A stretch of DNA of 63,976 nt, taken from contig CAYYIJ010000003.1 of assembly GCA_964471945.1 (NCBI GenBank), positions 1 to 63,976 of the forward strand. Direction: 5' to 3'. Origin of the DNA: JASEHD01 sp964471945. Its GTDB lineage: Bacteria > Bacteroidota > Ignavibacteria > UBA10030 > SZUA-254. The stretch's first letter is position 1. Each line of letters begins with the position of its first letter. The notes below the pieces were generated by a model. It saw nothing but the letters and a program-made list of their open reading frames with translations, made no database searches and was not told the origin of the DNA. Position numbers and translations under genes: made by a program. This document shows positions 34,342 to 43,152 of the stretch, in pieces.

Positions 34342-35277
34342 GTGAGCGAGAATAGAAGATATGTAATCGGTATTGACGGCGGTGGGTCTAAAACCGACGC
34401 TTTGATTGTAGGTTTGGATGGAACAGTGCATGCAGAGTGTAAAAGCGGACCCACACAAATTCAGACGTATGGTGTAAAATTAGTTGCTGCAACACTTTTT
34501 GAACTCATCAAGGATTGTTGCAAGAAGGTTGACTGTCAAACGGATAATCTTCAAAGTGTTATCATGGGAATTGCCGGTGCTGGGCGGGCAGCTGATAGAA
34601 CCGAATTAACAGATACACTTCATACAATGAGTATTAAGAAAAAATTCCCTTTGAAAAACATCGTCGTAGAAACAGACGCACGCACTGCATTGGAAGCGGC
34701 ATTTGCCGGAGGTCCTGGTATAGTGATTATTGCTGGTACGGGCTCGATTGCACTCTATCGTACTGAGGATGGAAAAATCTTGCGCGCCGGTGGTTGGGGA
34801 AAAATTATTGGTGATGAAGGAAGTGGTTACTCGATTGCAAGAGATGCCCTAAGTACAATCATGCGACATCATGATGGACGCTGTGAAAAAACTGAACTTA
34901 CAAAAAAAGCTTTCAAACATTTTGATGTTTCTTCACACGATGAGTTGATTGTAAAGGTTTATCATGAGAAAGTCGATATTGCATCGTTTACACCGAGAGT
35001 GATCGAAGCAGAATTAGAACATGATCATATTACACATTCGATTCTTGTCAAGAATGCTGGTGAGTTGGCAGAACTTGTTCGCGTACTCGTTATGCAAGTT
35101 CGTCCAAAAAAGAAATTACCTGTCTCACTCATGGGTGGACTCCTCGAGTCTGAAAATCCTTACTCTAAAATGGTCAAAGAAAAAATCATTAGCTCTTTAC
35201 CAAACATTGTTATTCAGAAGCCGAAATTTCCACCGGCATTTGGCGCTGCGATAATTGGATTGAACGCTTTCAAGTAG
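34342..35277 (+). CDS. BadF/BadG-type ATPase, probable N-acetylglucosamine kinase
   Basis: A 311-residue ASKHA-fold protein. The phosphate-1 loop is IGIDGGGSKTDALIVG, the phosphate-2 loop GIVIIAGTGSIALY, and the GGWGKIIGDEGSGYSIARDA block is that of the N-acetylglucosamine kinase group of the BadF/BadG/BcrA/BcrD family. The start is GTG at 34342. The next gene is a NagZ-like N-acetylglucosaminidase fusion, so phosphorylation of released GlcNAc for cell-wall recycling is a sensible inference. 184 bp of AT-rich sequence without a gene follow. Confidence 0.85.
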   Translation: MSENRRYVIGIDGGGSKTDALIVGLDGTVHAECKSGPTQIQTYGVKLVAATLFELIKDCCKKVDCQTDNLQSVIMGIAGAGRAADRTELTDTLHTMSIKKKFPLKNIVVETDARTALEAAFAGGPGIVIIAGTGSIALYRTEDGKILRAGGWGKIIGDEGSGYSIARDALSTIMRHHDGRCEKTELTKKAFKHFDVSSHDELIVKVYHEKVDIASFTPRVIEAELEHDHITHSILVKNAGELAELVRVLVMQVRPKKKLPVSLMGGLLESENPYSKMVKEKIISSLPNIVIQKPKFPPAFGAAIIGLNAFK

Positions 35278-35461
35278 AATTATTATCCAATCAGACTCAG
35301 AATATTTTTATCATTCCAAGTATAGAGAGGAAAAGAGGATTGATTATTTTATATTGTGAACCTGCAACTTGAAACTTGGGACCTGAATCCCCTTCACATC
35401 GCATTCTTGCTTTCCACACCTTTTTTCCTTAAAATTTAATGTCTTAAAATAAAAATCATAA

Positions 35462-38425
35462 ATGCGTATCAGTTACTGTTACATAATCACTTTATTTCTC
35501 TTTGGAATATCTTTGTTGTTGTATCAAGGATGTGCCCCGACTGAGAAAATTATGACTGCCGAAGAATCTCCGATTCCTTTAGATTCTTCAGACGTTGTTG
35601 AGATAATCGAAACACCGACCGATTGGGTCGAGGATCAACTTGAAGACATGACACTTGAAGAAAAAGCTGCTCAGTTGATAAGTGTACGCGCTTATGGTTA
35701 CTTTATGAATGATGAAGAAGAACAATTCCAGCAACTGTTAAAGTACGTACAGGAATACAGAGTCGGAAGTGTGTGTATTTTTCAGGGAGATATTCATACA
35801 ACGGCAGTTTTACTCAATAGACTGCAAAGTATGTCTAAAACACCGCTTCTTGTTTCGTCTGATTTTGAATGGGGTGCAGCCATGAGGTTGCGACGAACCA
35901 CTCGATTCCCCGAAGCTATGGCTTTGGGAGCTACACGTGATACTATGTTTGCATTCAAGATGGGTAGAGCTATAGCCAATGAAGCACGCGCTATTGGGAT
36001 TCATCAAATCTTTGCGCCAGTTGTTGATATAAATAATAATCCAGAAAATCCTGTCATCAATACACGTTCATTTGGAGAAAAACCACGCCTTGTTGCCGAT
36101 ATGGCAACATCTTTTATGCGTGGATTACAGTCGGGTAAAGTTATTGCAACAGCAAAACATTTTCCGGGTCACGGCGATACACGAGTTGATTCGCATTTTG
36201 ATCTTCCGATTTTAGATTTATCACGTGGGCGAATGGATAGCGTTGAGCTTTATCCGTTCCGACGGATTATCATGAACGGTGTGTTTTCGATAATGACTGG
36301 ACACTTAGATGTTCGTTCAATTGAATCTAAACGCGGCTTGCCATCGTCACTCTCGAAAAATGTCCAAACAAAATTGCTTCGAGATGAACTTGGTTTTGAT
36401 GGCTTAATTGTAACAGATGCGATGGACATGGGTGCAATCACAAATATTTTTCGTGCAGATTCTGCCGCTGTTTTGGCTGTCGAAGCAGGGGCAGATATGA
36501 TTCTTCTTCCATCGGATGTTGAAGCAGCAATTTGGGCGATTGTAAATTCAGTTCGAAACAAACGAATTACCGAAGAGCGACTTAATCAATCTGTTAGAAA
36601 AATTCTTAGTCTTAAACAATGGATTGGACTTGACGAAAATAAACTCATTGATGTAGAAGCGGTATCGAGTGTTGTTGCATCGCAAGACAATCTTAGACTT
36701 GCAAAAGATGTTGCACGTGCTTCAATTACATTATCGAAAAATGATAATGTGTTACCTCTCCCACGCTCGAATAAGAAAAAAATACTAAATGTTATTGTTA
36801 GCGATACCGAGGGATATCGAACTGAAGTACACAGGCCTGCTACGACTCTGTTGAATGAACGTGTCGGAGATTATTTCATCAGACAACTTAGACAAAGAAA
36901 TCGTAATATCAACAATGTAAGAATAGACCCTGCATCAAATAAGCAGACCATTGATAGCATAATAAATCAAGCAATTGGTAGTGATATTATATTGATTTCA
37001 ATTTATTCAAAAGCCCGCTCTGGAAAATTAGGATTACCTGAACATGTTAAAAAAGCAGTCGATACATTACTTAGCTTAAGCAAGAAAACGATTCTTATCG
37101 GATTTGGCACTCCTTATGTCCTCGGACTATTTCAGAATGCAACTGCTTATTTATTTGCTTACTCTGATGCTGAATCTTCAATTGAGGCCGCCACTGAAGT
37201 TTTATTTGGTGAAGTATCAACTCGCGGTAGATTACCAATTACAATTTCAGGATTATCCGAATATGGAAGTGGAGTTGTAATACCTCAATCTGTGTTGCGT
37301 TACGATTTTCCAGAAAATGTTGGATTTGAACTTGATAGTCTGGCTCGGATTGATTCTATTATGATACATGCGATAGAAGATTCAGCACTCCCCGGTGGGC
37401 AAATAGTTGTCGTAAAAGATGGGGCTAACGTTGTAAATAAATCCTTTGGTAAGCAAACATATGAGATTAAAAGTCCGCCAATCAACAACGAAACTCTATT
37501 TGATATCGCTTCACTGACAAAGGTTGTAGCAACAACATCTGCAATCATGAAATTGTATGATGAACAGAAAATTCAGCTTGATGATTCGGTTACTAAGTTT
37601 ATACCAGATTTTGGTAATAAAGGAAAAGAAAAGATAACGATCCGAAATCTTCTGCTTCATAACGGAGGGTTGCCTGCATTCAAGCGATTGTATTTAACAT
37701 GCAAATCACCGCAGGAAGTTCTGGATTCAATTTATCAAACCGAAACGATCTATCCGATTGGTGATTCAACCGTTTACAGCGATTTCGATTTCATCCTTCT
37801 TGGAAAAATCATAGAGAAAGTTTCTGGCTTAACATTGGATAAATATGTTGATTCAGTTTTTTTCAAACCTTTAGGTATGTCATCAACAATCTTCTTCGCC
37901 AAAATCGGATCCGCCTCTGGCGGAAATCTACCATCATCCATCTGGGGAAAGATTGCACCAACAGAATACGATTCGGTATATCGGAAGCGATTGATTCAGG
38001 GTGAAGTCCATGATGAAAATGCTTTTGCACTTGGTGGAATATCTGGACATGCAGGATTGTTTTCAACAGCATCCGATCTCTCGATCTTCATTCAGATGAT
38101 TATGAATGGAGGAAGCTACGGCGGGAAACAATATATTAAACCTGAAACGATAAAACTTTTTACAACACGTCAAAGTAATAAAAGCACACGCGCGCTCGGT
38201 TGGGATACGAAAACGGTGAACGGCTACAGCTCGGCAGGAACTTTGTTTGGAGAGAAATCTTTCGGGCATACTGGTTTCACCGGAACCTCAGTATGGATCG
38301 ACCAAGAGAAGAAAATTTTTGTTATATTACTAACCAATCGTGTATATCCTACACGAAATAACAATAAAATAATGCAAATCCGCCCGATAGTGCATGATGC
38401 GGTTATAAAAGCAGTGATAAATTAG
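35462..38425 (+). CDS. NagZ-like GH3 glycosidase fused to a serine beta-lactamase-type domain
   Basis: A 987-residue exported protein. The N-terminal hydrophobic segment ends LLLYQGC, a possible though imperfect lipobox. The GH3 barrel has the NagZ loop KHFPGHGDT near residues 229-237, whose His-Asp dyad acts as acid/base, and the nucleophile D319 in VTDAMDMGAI. A GH3 C-domain follows to about residue 610. The C-terminal domain has S684-x-x-K687 (SLTK), Y772-S-D and H936-T-G, the motif set of class C-like peptidases. A joint role in peptidoglycan turnover outside the cytoplasm is likely. The last codons are duplicated downstream at 39180, beyond an inserted cassette. Confidence 0.9.
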   Translation: MRISYCYIITLFLFGISLLLYQGCAPTEKIMTAEESPIPLDSSDVVEIIETPTDWVEDQLEDMTLEEKAAQLISVRAYGYFMNDEEEQFQQLLKYVQEYRVGSVCIFQGDIHTTAVLLNRLQSMSKTPLLVSSDFEWGAAMRLRRTTRFPEAMALGATRDTMFAFKMGRAIANEARAIGIHQIFAPVVDINNNPENPVINTRSFGEKPRLVADMATSFMRGLQSGKVIATAKHFPGHGDTRVDSHFDLPILDLSRGRMDSVELYPFRRIIMNGVFSIMTGHLDVRSIESKRGLPSSLSKNVQTKLLRDELGFDGLIVTDAMDMGAITNIFRADSAAVLAVEAGADMILLPSDVEAAIWAIVNSVRNKRITEERLNQSVRKILSLKQWIGLDENKLIDVEAVSSVVASQDNLRLAKDVARASITLSKNDNVLPLPRSNKKKILNVIVSDTEGYRTEVHRPATTLLNERVGDYFIRQLRQRNRNINNVRIDPASNKQTIDSIINQAIGSDIILISIYSKARSGKLGLPEHVKKAVDTLLSLSKKTILIGFGTPYVLGLFQNATAYLFAYSDAESSIEAATEVLFGEVSTRGRLPITISGLSEYGSGVVIPQSVLRYDFPENVGFELDSLARIDSIMIHAIEDSALPGGQIVVVKDGANVVNKSFGKQTYEIKSPPINNETLFDIASLTKVVATTSAIMKLYDEQKIQLDDSVTKFIPDFGNKGKEKITIRNLLLHNGGLPAFKRLYLTCKSPQEVLDSIYQTETIYPIGDSTVYSDFDFILLGKIIEKVSGLTLDKYVDSVFFKPLGMSSTIFFAKIGSASGGNLPSSIWGKIAPTEYDSVYRKRLIQGEVHDENAFALGGISGHAGLFSTASDLSIFIQMIMNGGSYGGKQYIKPETIKLFTTRQSNKSTRALGWDTKTVNGYSSAGTLFGEKSFGHTGFTGTSVWIDQEKKIFVILLTNRVYPTRNNNKIMQIRPIVHDAVIKAVIN
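38373..38403 (+). repeat. Cassette-flanking direct repeat, left copy (31 bp)
   Basis: The 31 bases that encode the QIRPIVHDAV segment at the C-terminus of the NagZ fusion are repeated exactly at 39180-39210. Both copies stay in the corresponding reading frame. Between them lie a 59-codon gene and a nucleotidyltransferase. Confidence 0.9.
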
Positions 38426-38430
38426 TAGCA

Positions 38431-38610
38431 ATGAAAAAATCTAAAAAAGTAAATAAAACCGTTGATAATAATAAAATAATTGGCATGGCACCTTTCAATG
38501 GGTACAAAGATATAACAAAAGAAGAAATCGAAACACTGAAACATTTAACGATCCGCGAAGCAATTATCCAAACTGAGATTTTATTACGGATGACAAAATG
38601 GATGAAATGA
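38431..38610 (+). CDS. Small partner protein of the inserted nucleotidyltransferase
   Basis: A 59-residue basic protein. The N-terminus is lysine-rich and disordered (MKKSKKVNK); the rest forms one or two helices (DITKEEIETLKHL, IREAIIQTEILLRM). It starts five bases after the NagZ fusion stop and overlaps the next gene by 13 bp. Short proteins of this kind precede DUF6036-like nucleotidyltransferases. It is presumed to be the other half of a toxin-antitoxin pair; that is inferred from pairing only. Confidence 0.6.
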   Translation: MKKSKKVNKTVDNNKIIGMAPFNGYKDITKEEIETLKHLTIREAIIQTEILLRMTKWMK

Positions 38611-39170
38611 TACATGCGATGGTAAGAGTTTTCGGGAAACTCGATATCCGTTATGTAATAATTGGAGGTATTGCTTCTTCAATCCGTGGTAAGCCGAGGA
38701 TGACTATGGATGCCGATGTTGTGGTTCTTGTTTCACTCCAAAAAGTTGACATACTAATAAGATCAATGAAAGAGTGTGGTTTCAGTGTTACAAAAACTTC
38801 AGAACAAAAGATCGTGGCGAGGATGAAGCGTGGGTTACCCGTTAAGCTTCGATATGCAAAAAGATATTCTGTAGATTTGCGGTTGGCATCATATTCGATC
38901 GATAAACAAGCCATTAGAAATGCGAAGCTATTCGATCTATTTGATGTTAAACTTCCGATTGCTGGGATTGAGGATTTGATTGTCTATAAGGTGGTGCGAT
39001 TCGATGAAGTTGATTGGGCTGATATTAAAGCAATGTTGATTAGACATAAAAGTAAAATCAAAACAGATGATATTATTAAAACAACCACAATACTTATCCA
39101 AGAAACTGGAAATAAATCTATCGAGAGAAATTTGAATACTGTGCTTTCTTGGATTAAGGAAGGAATATGA
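38598..39170 (+). CDS. AbiEii/DUF6036-like nucleotidyltransferase
   Basis: A 190-residue protein of the same type as the gene at 14282. The active site is YVIIGGIASSIRGKPRMTMD with G23-G24, then D38-A-D40. The PRMT-x-D-x-D block is identical in layout to the other cassette. The C-terminal half (GIEDLIVYKVVRFDEVDWAD) resembles the AbiEii helical region that contacts substrate. It completes the cassette inserted at the end of the NagZ fusion. The substrate, a tRNA or a partner protein, is unknown. Confidence 0.75.
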   Translation: MDEMIHAMVRVFGKLDIRYVIIGGIASSIRGKPRMTMDADVVVLVSLQKVDILIRSMKECGFSVTKTSEQKIVARMKRGLPVKLRYAKRYSVDLRLASYSIDKQAIRNAKLFDLFDVKLPIAGIEDLIVYKVVRFDEVDWADIKAMLIRHKSKIKTDDIIKTTTILIQETGNKSIERNLNTVLSWIKEGI

Positions 39171-39228
39171 TAATCATCGTGCAAATCCGCCCGATAGTGC
39201 ATGATGCGGTGATGAAAGCTTTAAAATA
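39171..39228 (+). pseudogene. Displaced 3' end of the NagZ fusion gene
   Basis: Directly after the transferase stop the frame reads VQIRPIVHDAVMKALK and a TAA stop, against MQIRPIVHDAVIKAVIN in the living gene. The 31-bp core (39180-39210) is identical and the outer codons differ but still correspond. No start codon is associated. This is a second copy of the gene end, probably the original terminus left behind when the cassette entered. Confidence 0.8.
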
Positions 39229-39231
39229 ATT

Positions 39232-39293
39232 CACCACAGAGACGCAGAGAACGCTGAGGAAAACAATTCTGTGATCTCTGTGCCTCAGCGGTG
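39232..39293. repeat. CTCTGCG/CACAGAG-type inverted repeat before the GxxExxY gene
   Basis: Arms 39232-39249 and 39276-39293 pair at 14 of 18 positions. The left arm reads CACCACAGAGACGCAGAG and continues AACGCTGAGG. The same words recur after the gene at 39730-39757. Such palindromic words commonly frame GxxExxY genes in environmental genomes; mobility is inferred. Confidence 0.65.
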
Positions 39294-39305
39294 CAAGATT
39301 TAGAT

Positions 39306-39692
39306 ATGAAATTAAATGAGATAACAGAGAAAATTATCGGTTCAGCAATTGAAGTCCATCGTGCTCTTGGTCCCGGTTTGCTTGAATCATCATATGAGGA
39401 AAGTTTAGCAAAAGAGTTTGAGATTCGAGGAATAAATTATGAACGGCAAAAACCATTGCCGATTGTTTACAAAGATTTAAAGTTGGAATGCGGATATCGT
39501 CTTGATTTTTTAGTTGAAAATCAAATTATAATCGAGTTAAAATCAGTTGATGAGATAAATCCGATTTTCGTTGCACAAGTTTTAACATACTTGCGTCTGT
39601 TGGATAAACAAGTTGGATTGTTAATAAATTTCAATGTACCTGTTCTAAAAGATGGAATAAAAAGAATTGTGAATAACTATAAACCAGAATAA
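39306..39692 (+). CDS. GxxExxY protein
   Basis: A 128-residue protein with the name-giving motif G-L-L-E-S-S-Y, preceded by GSAIEVHRALGPG and followed by GYRLDFLVENQIIIELKSV, a PD-(D/E)XK-like strand pattern with D and ExK residues. The fold suggests a nuclease-like domain, but no activity is established. I chose the ATG at 39306; a GTG at 39291 is possible. Both flanks carry the same palindromic repeat words, so the gene and repeats may move as one unit. Confidence 0.85.
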   Translation: MKLNEITEKIIGSAIEVHRALGPGLLESSYEESLAKEFEIRGINYERQKPLPIVYKDLKLECGYRLDFLVENQIIIELKSVDEINPIFVAQVLTYLRLLDKQVGLLINFNVPVLKDGIKRIVNNYKPE

Positions 39693-39696
39693 CTAT

Positions 39697-39757
39697 CTTT
39701 GCGGTCTCTGTTTCTCTGCGGTGATATTTTCACCACAGAGACGCAGAGAACGCTGAG
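39697..39757. repeat. Large hairpin of CTCTGCG-type repeats after the GxxExxY gene
   Basis: Arms 39697-39724 and 39730-39757 pair at 22 of 28 positions around a five-base TATTT loop. The inner 12 bp (TCTCTGCGGTGA against TCACCACAGAGA) have one mismatch. The right arm repeats the left arm of the element at 39232 almost word for word. There is no coding potential. Confidence 0.75.
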
Positions 39758-39794
39758 TTGATTAATCTTGAATTGTCTTTATTAAGGAGCTTAA

Positions 39795-41351
39795 ATGAAA
39801 ATACCAAAATTCAAAAACGAACCATACACCGATTGGTCGAAGCCGGCGAATCGGAAGAAACAAGAAGAAGCGATCGCTAAACTTGAAACACAGTTTGGAA
39901 AAGAATATCCAAACATCATCGGAAGCGAAAAAATATATTCGGAAGATAAATTAAACTCGCTTAATCCATCTAACCCGGATCAAGTTGTTGGTGTATTCCA
40001 GAAAGGAACAACCGATGATGCGAATCGAGCTATGGAAGTTGCTCTGAAAAAATTCGAAGAGTGGAGATGGGTACTGCCTGCAAAACGTGCCGATTATTTA
40101 TTCAAGGCGGCAAAGATTATGCGCAAACGCCGATTCGAGATTAATGCTGCGATGATTTTGGAAGTCGGGAAAACATGGCCCGAAGCCGATGGCGATACAG
40201 CCGAAGCAATCGACTTTCTTGAATTTTATGCTAGAGAGATGCTGCGATATGCAAATGCAAAAACTGCCATCCAACTTCCGGGCGAGAAGAACGAGCTTGA
40301 ATACATTCCGCTCGGTGTCGGTGTTGTAATTCCGCCTTGGAATTTCCCAATGGCTATTCTTACAGGTATGACGACTGCTGCAGTCGTTGCTGGGAACACT
40401 GTAGTTCTAAAACCATCGAGCGATTCACCACTTATCGGCTACAAGTTCATGGAGGTGATGCAAGAAACAAAACTACCTGCGGGTGTTATTAATTTTGTTG
40501 CTGGTCCAGGTGGTGCGGTTGGTGATACTTTAGTGAAACATCCGAAGACTCGATTCATTGCATTTACCGGCTCAAAAGAAGTCGGCATTCACATCAATGT
40601 GGAAGCGGCAAAAGTTCAGCCCGGACAAATCTGGCTCAAGCGGGTCGTAGCCGAGATGGGTGGAAAAGATTCCATCATCGTTGATCACGAAACTAATCTT
40701 GAAGAAGCTGCTGCTGGCGTGATAGTTTCTGCATTCGGTTTTCAGGGACAAAAATGTTCTGCTTGTTCCCGCGCTATCGTCGATGAAAAAGTTTACGATA
40801 AGTTTATCGGTTTATTGAAATCGAAAGCTGAATCAATTACTATCGGTCAATCAAAAGATTTGAGCAATTACATGGGTCCCGTCATCAACAAAGGTTCGAT
40901 GGAGAAAATGTTGGAGTATATTCAAGTTGCACAAACTGAAGGTGGAAAATTAATAATCGGCGGTGATATTGCACCGGGCGGTGGATATTTTTTGAGACCT
41001 ACTATTATCATTAACGTTGATCCAAAAGCAACCATCGCTCAGGAAGAAATTTTTGGTCCCGTACTCGCAGTTATCAAATCGAAGAATTTCGATCATGCAC
41101 TCGAGATTGCTAACAATACTGAGTATGGATTGACAGGTGCTGTTTATACAAAGAACAAGAAGAAGCTTGAGCGAGCGAAGAAAGAATTCTATTGTGGAAA
41201 TTTATATCTTAACAGAAAATGTACCGGTGCGATGGTTGGTGCGCATCCGTTCGGCGGCTTCAACATGAGCGGAACAGATTCGAAAGCCGGTGGGCAGGAT
41301 TATCTCGGTTTGTTTACTCAAGCGAAATCGGTCGCAATAAAGATTAAGTAG
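39795..41351 (+). CDS. pruA: L-glutamate gamma-semialdehyde (1-pyrroline-5-carboxylate) dehydrogenase
   Basis: A 518-residue NAD-dependent aldehyde dehydrogenase of proline catabolism. The NAD-site is PPWNFPMAILTGMTTAAVVA, the general-base Glu lies in VAEMGGKDSIIVD and the catalytic Cys in GFQGQKCSACSRAIV. The C-terminal half has EEIFGPVLAV and GNLYLNRKCTGAMVG, typical of this family. It is a stand-alone enzyme, not fused to proline dehydrogenase, which is not in the window. AAGGAG sits a few bases upstream as Shine-Dalgarno. The 440 bp before it belong to the GxxExxY unit. Confidence 0.95.
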   Translation: MKIPKFKNEPYTDWSKPANRKKQEEAIAKLETQFGKEYPNIIGSEKIYSEDKLNSLNPSNPDQVVGVFQKGTTDDANRAMEVALKKFEEWRWVLPAKRADYLFKAAKIMRKRRFEINAAMILEVGKTWPEADGDTAEAIDFLEFYAREMLRYANAKTAIQLPGEKNELEYIPLGVGVVIPPWNFPMAILTGMTTAAVVAGNTVVLKPSSDSPLIGYKFMEVMQETKLPAGVINFVAGPGGAVGDTLVKHPKTRFIAFTGSKEVGIHINVEAAKVQPGQIWLKRVVAEMGGKDSIIVDHETNLEEAAAGVIVSAFGFQGQKCSACSRAIVDEKVYDKFIGLLKSKAESITIGQSKDLSNYMGPVINKGSMEKMLEYIQVAQTEGGKLIIGGDIAPGGGYFLRPTIIINVDPKATIAQEEIFGPVLAVIKSKNFDHALEIANNTEYGLTGAVYTKNKKKLERAKKEFYCGNLYLNRKCTGAMVGAHPFGGFNMSGTDSKAGGQDYLGLFTQAKSVAIKIK

Positions 41352-41390
41352 ATGAGTAATTGAGTAGTTGAGTCACATGTTGGATGCAGG

Positions 41391-41477
41391 ATGCATAAGT
41401 TTAGGGATTTGAAGGTATATCTAACTTCTCAGTTCAGAAGAGCCGCAGATTCAATATCAGAGACTTCTGAAAAATTC
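41391..41477 (+). pseudogene. Fragment of a four-helix-bundle (23S rRNA IVS-type) protein
   Basis: The frame reads MHKFRDLKVYLTSQFRRAADSI. Intact family members have FRDLKV at the start and LTSQ[LI]RRAA..SI about 30 residues later; here the two blocks are joined directly, so the first helix has been deleted. Downstream homology is lost after about 28 codons, where the palindromic repeat begins. It is a remnant; the 85-codon open frame beyond it is not a real protein. Confidence 0.55.
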
Positions 41478-41491
41478 AAAACAATACATCT

Positions 41492-41557
41492 CGCAAAGCT
41501 CGCCAAGGTCGCAAAGAAAATGTTGTATTCAAAAATCAAACCTTGGCGTTCTTTGCG
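41492..41557. repeat. CTTTGCG-type inverted repeat
   Basis: Arms CGCAAAGCTCGCCAAGG (41492-41508) and CCTTGGCGTTCTTTGCG (41541-41557) pair at 15 of 17 positions. The words are related to the hairpin before tpiA at 46648. This is another copy of the dispersed palindrome family in intergenic DNA. Confidence 0.65.
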
Positions 41558-41625
41558 CCCTTTGTCACGAAGTGATGCCTTTGGCACGAGAAACAATTTT
41601 TCAGATGTCTCTATCATTAAATATA

Positions 41626-42918
41626 TCAGTGGCTGTGCCCCAATTTAGGTGCGATAAATTTATTATATAAGAACAGCCCAAGAATTGTTGCAACTCCGAT
41701 TAAGCTAAAAAGAATCCAGAGTGTTTGCGGGTCTTTTAGATTATCTACAAAATGCACATACATATTGGCACCTAAAATTCCGCCGATAGATGAGCCAATA
41801 ACGCCGTATAAAAATGCGTAACCTAAATAAGTTGCTTTCTTATCTGGCGGGGCAATCAATCCTACATAACTAATGAATTTTGGGTGGGCAGTCATTTCAC
41901 CGATAGAGAAAATTGTTATTCCGATGATAAAAACCCAGATGTTTGTAGATATAGCAAGTATTGCCATACCTAAAGTTCCCATCGTTATGCCGGCAATCAT
42001 AGTGGGAAGCGCTTTCGTATTCTTCACGATGTTTGAAACGAGCATTTGTAAGAAAATAATTGTCCCTGCGTTAATAACTGTAACATGCTCCACATCGAAT
42101 TTCCAATTGATATTGAATCCGATAGCAGCCAATGAAGTATTGACTACCAAATCAAGGGCGCTCGCATCGACATAATCTTTGACATACCATAGAACCGAAT
42201 CGAACATCTGGAAGTAGAGAATCCAAAATCCGGAATAGATAACAATCAGTCCAATAAATTTAATATCAGATAGAACCATTATCATTCCTTTTAACACTTC
42301 AGGTAAAGATTTTGTGCTTGCCGGTTTCGGTGGCTCTTTATAAAGGAAGATAGTCGGGATCAACATTGCTGCTGTTCCGACCGCCGATGCTAAGATTACA
42401 TATTCCCAACCGAAAGTATTTTTCAGGTACGGTACAAGTATAAGTGGAAAAAGGAACGCACCGAAGTTAATTGACCAGTAGAAAATGCCAAAACCGAGGG
42501 TGCTATTTTTCTCTGTTGTTACACGAGCTATAGTTCCTGAGATCATCGGTTTGAAAGCTCCAGCTCCGATACCCATTACAACTAAGCTTCCAAATACTAA
42601 AGCATAGTCGGTCATTTGGCTGGTTAAGAAATATCCTAATCCCAAAAACGAAAAAGCGAACATCAGTGTTTTTCTATATCCGAACCTGTCGCCAATTGCG
42701 CCGGCTAAGATTGGTAAAATATATAAGAGCGGTTGTATCGTGCTTTTTATTACCCCCACACTCTCTTTACTGAAATTGAGCTGGTCGGTAAAATAAACCG
42801 AAAGGATGCTCATCATACCGTAATACGAGCCGCGCTCGAAAAACTCGAAAACAATTGCTACCCAATAAACCTTGGGAAATGTTTTAATTGTCTGTAGGAA
42901 TGTTTGTTTTTCTGACAT
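41626..42918 (-). CDS. POT-family (peptide/proton) MFS transporter
   Basis: A 430-residue membrane protein with about twelve helices. The family signature is seen in FEFFERGSYYGMMS (the E-x-x-E-R-F-x-Y-Y-G type motif that binds protons) and GIGAGAFKPMISGTIAR. The next loop DRFGYRKTLMF matches motif A. POT members import di- and tripeptides with protons. At 430 residues it is shorter than most, and the FxxER motif is slightly altered (FFERGS), so the substrate may differ. It is divergent from sucC across a 234-bp gene-free AT-rich gap. Confidence 0.82.
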   Translation of the reverse strand: MSEKQTFLQTIKTFPKVYWVAIVFEFFERGSYYGMMSILSVYFTDQLNFSKESVGVIKSTIQPLLYILPILAGAIGDRFGYRKTLMFAFSFLGLGYFLTSQMTDYALVFGSLVVMGIGAGAFKPMISGTIARVTTEKNSTLGFGIFYWSINFGAFLFPLILVPYLKNTFGWEYVILASAVGTAAMLIPTIFLYKEPPKPASTKSLPEVLKGMIMVLSDIKFIGLIVIYSGFWILYFQMFDSVLWYVKDYVDASALDLVVNTSLAAIGFNINWKFDVEHVTVINAGTIIFLQMLVSNIVKNTKALPTMIAGITMGTLGMAILAISTNIWVFIIGITIFSIGEMTAHPKFISYVGLIAPPDKKATYLGYAFLYGVIGSSIGGILGANMYVHFVDNLKDPQTLWILFSLIGVATILGLFLYNKFIAPKLGHSH

Positions 42919-43152
42919 AATGATTTTTTCCTAATAATATTTTATTGAATTAACATGGAATTTCAAAGTTATAGATTGGTTAATATATAAGATTTAATTG
43001 GATTATCCAATCGTTTGATTTTGGAATTCACACACCTTTAATATATATTTAAAACATTTGAAACCTATTTGACGATTCACGATTTGAGAGCGAAGAAAAA
43101 ATGAATTGTCAGTCCGGTGTACTAATCAAAAGTAGAATATAATGGAGTAAAA

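Noticed and set aside
41391..41648. The whole 85-codon frame as a functional small protein
   Set aside because: Only the first 28 codons show family resemblance. The rest is read from palindromic repeat sequence and overlaps the POT transporter end.
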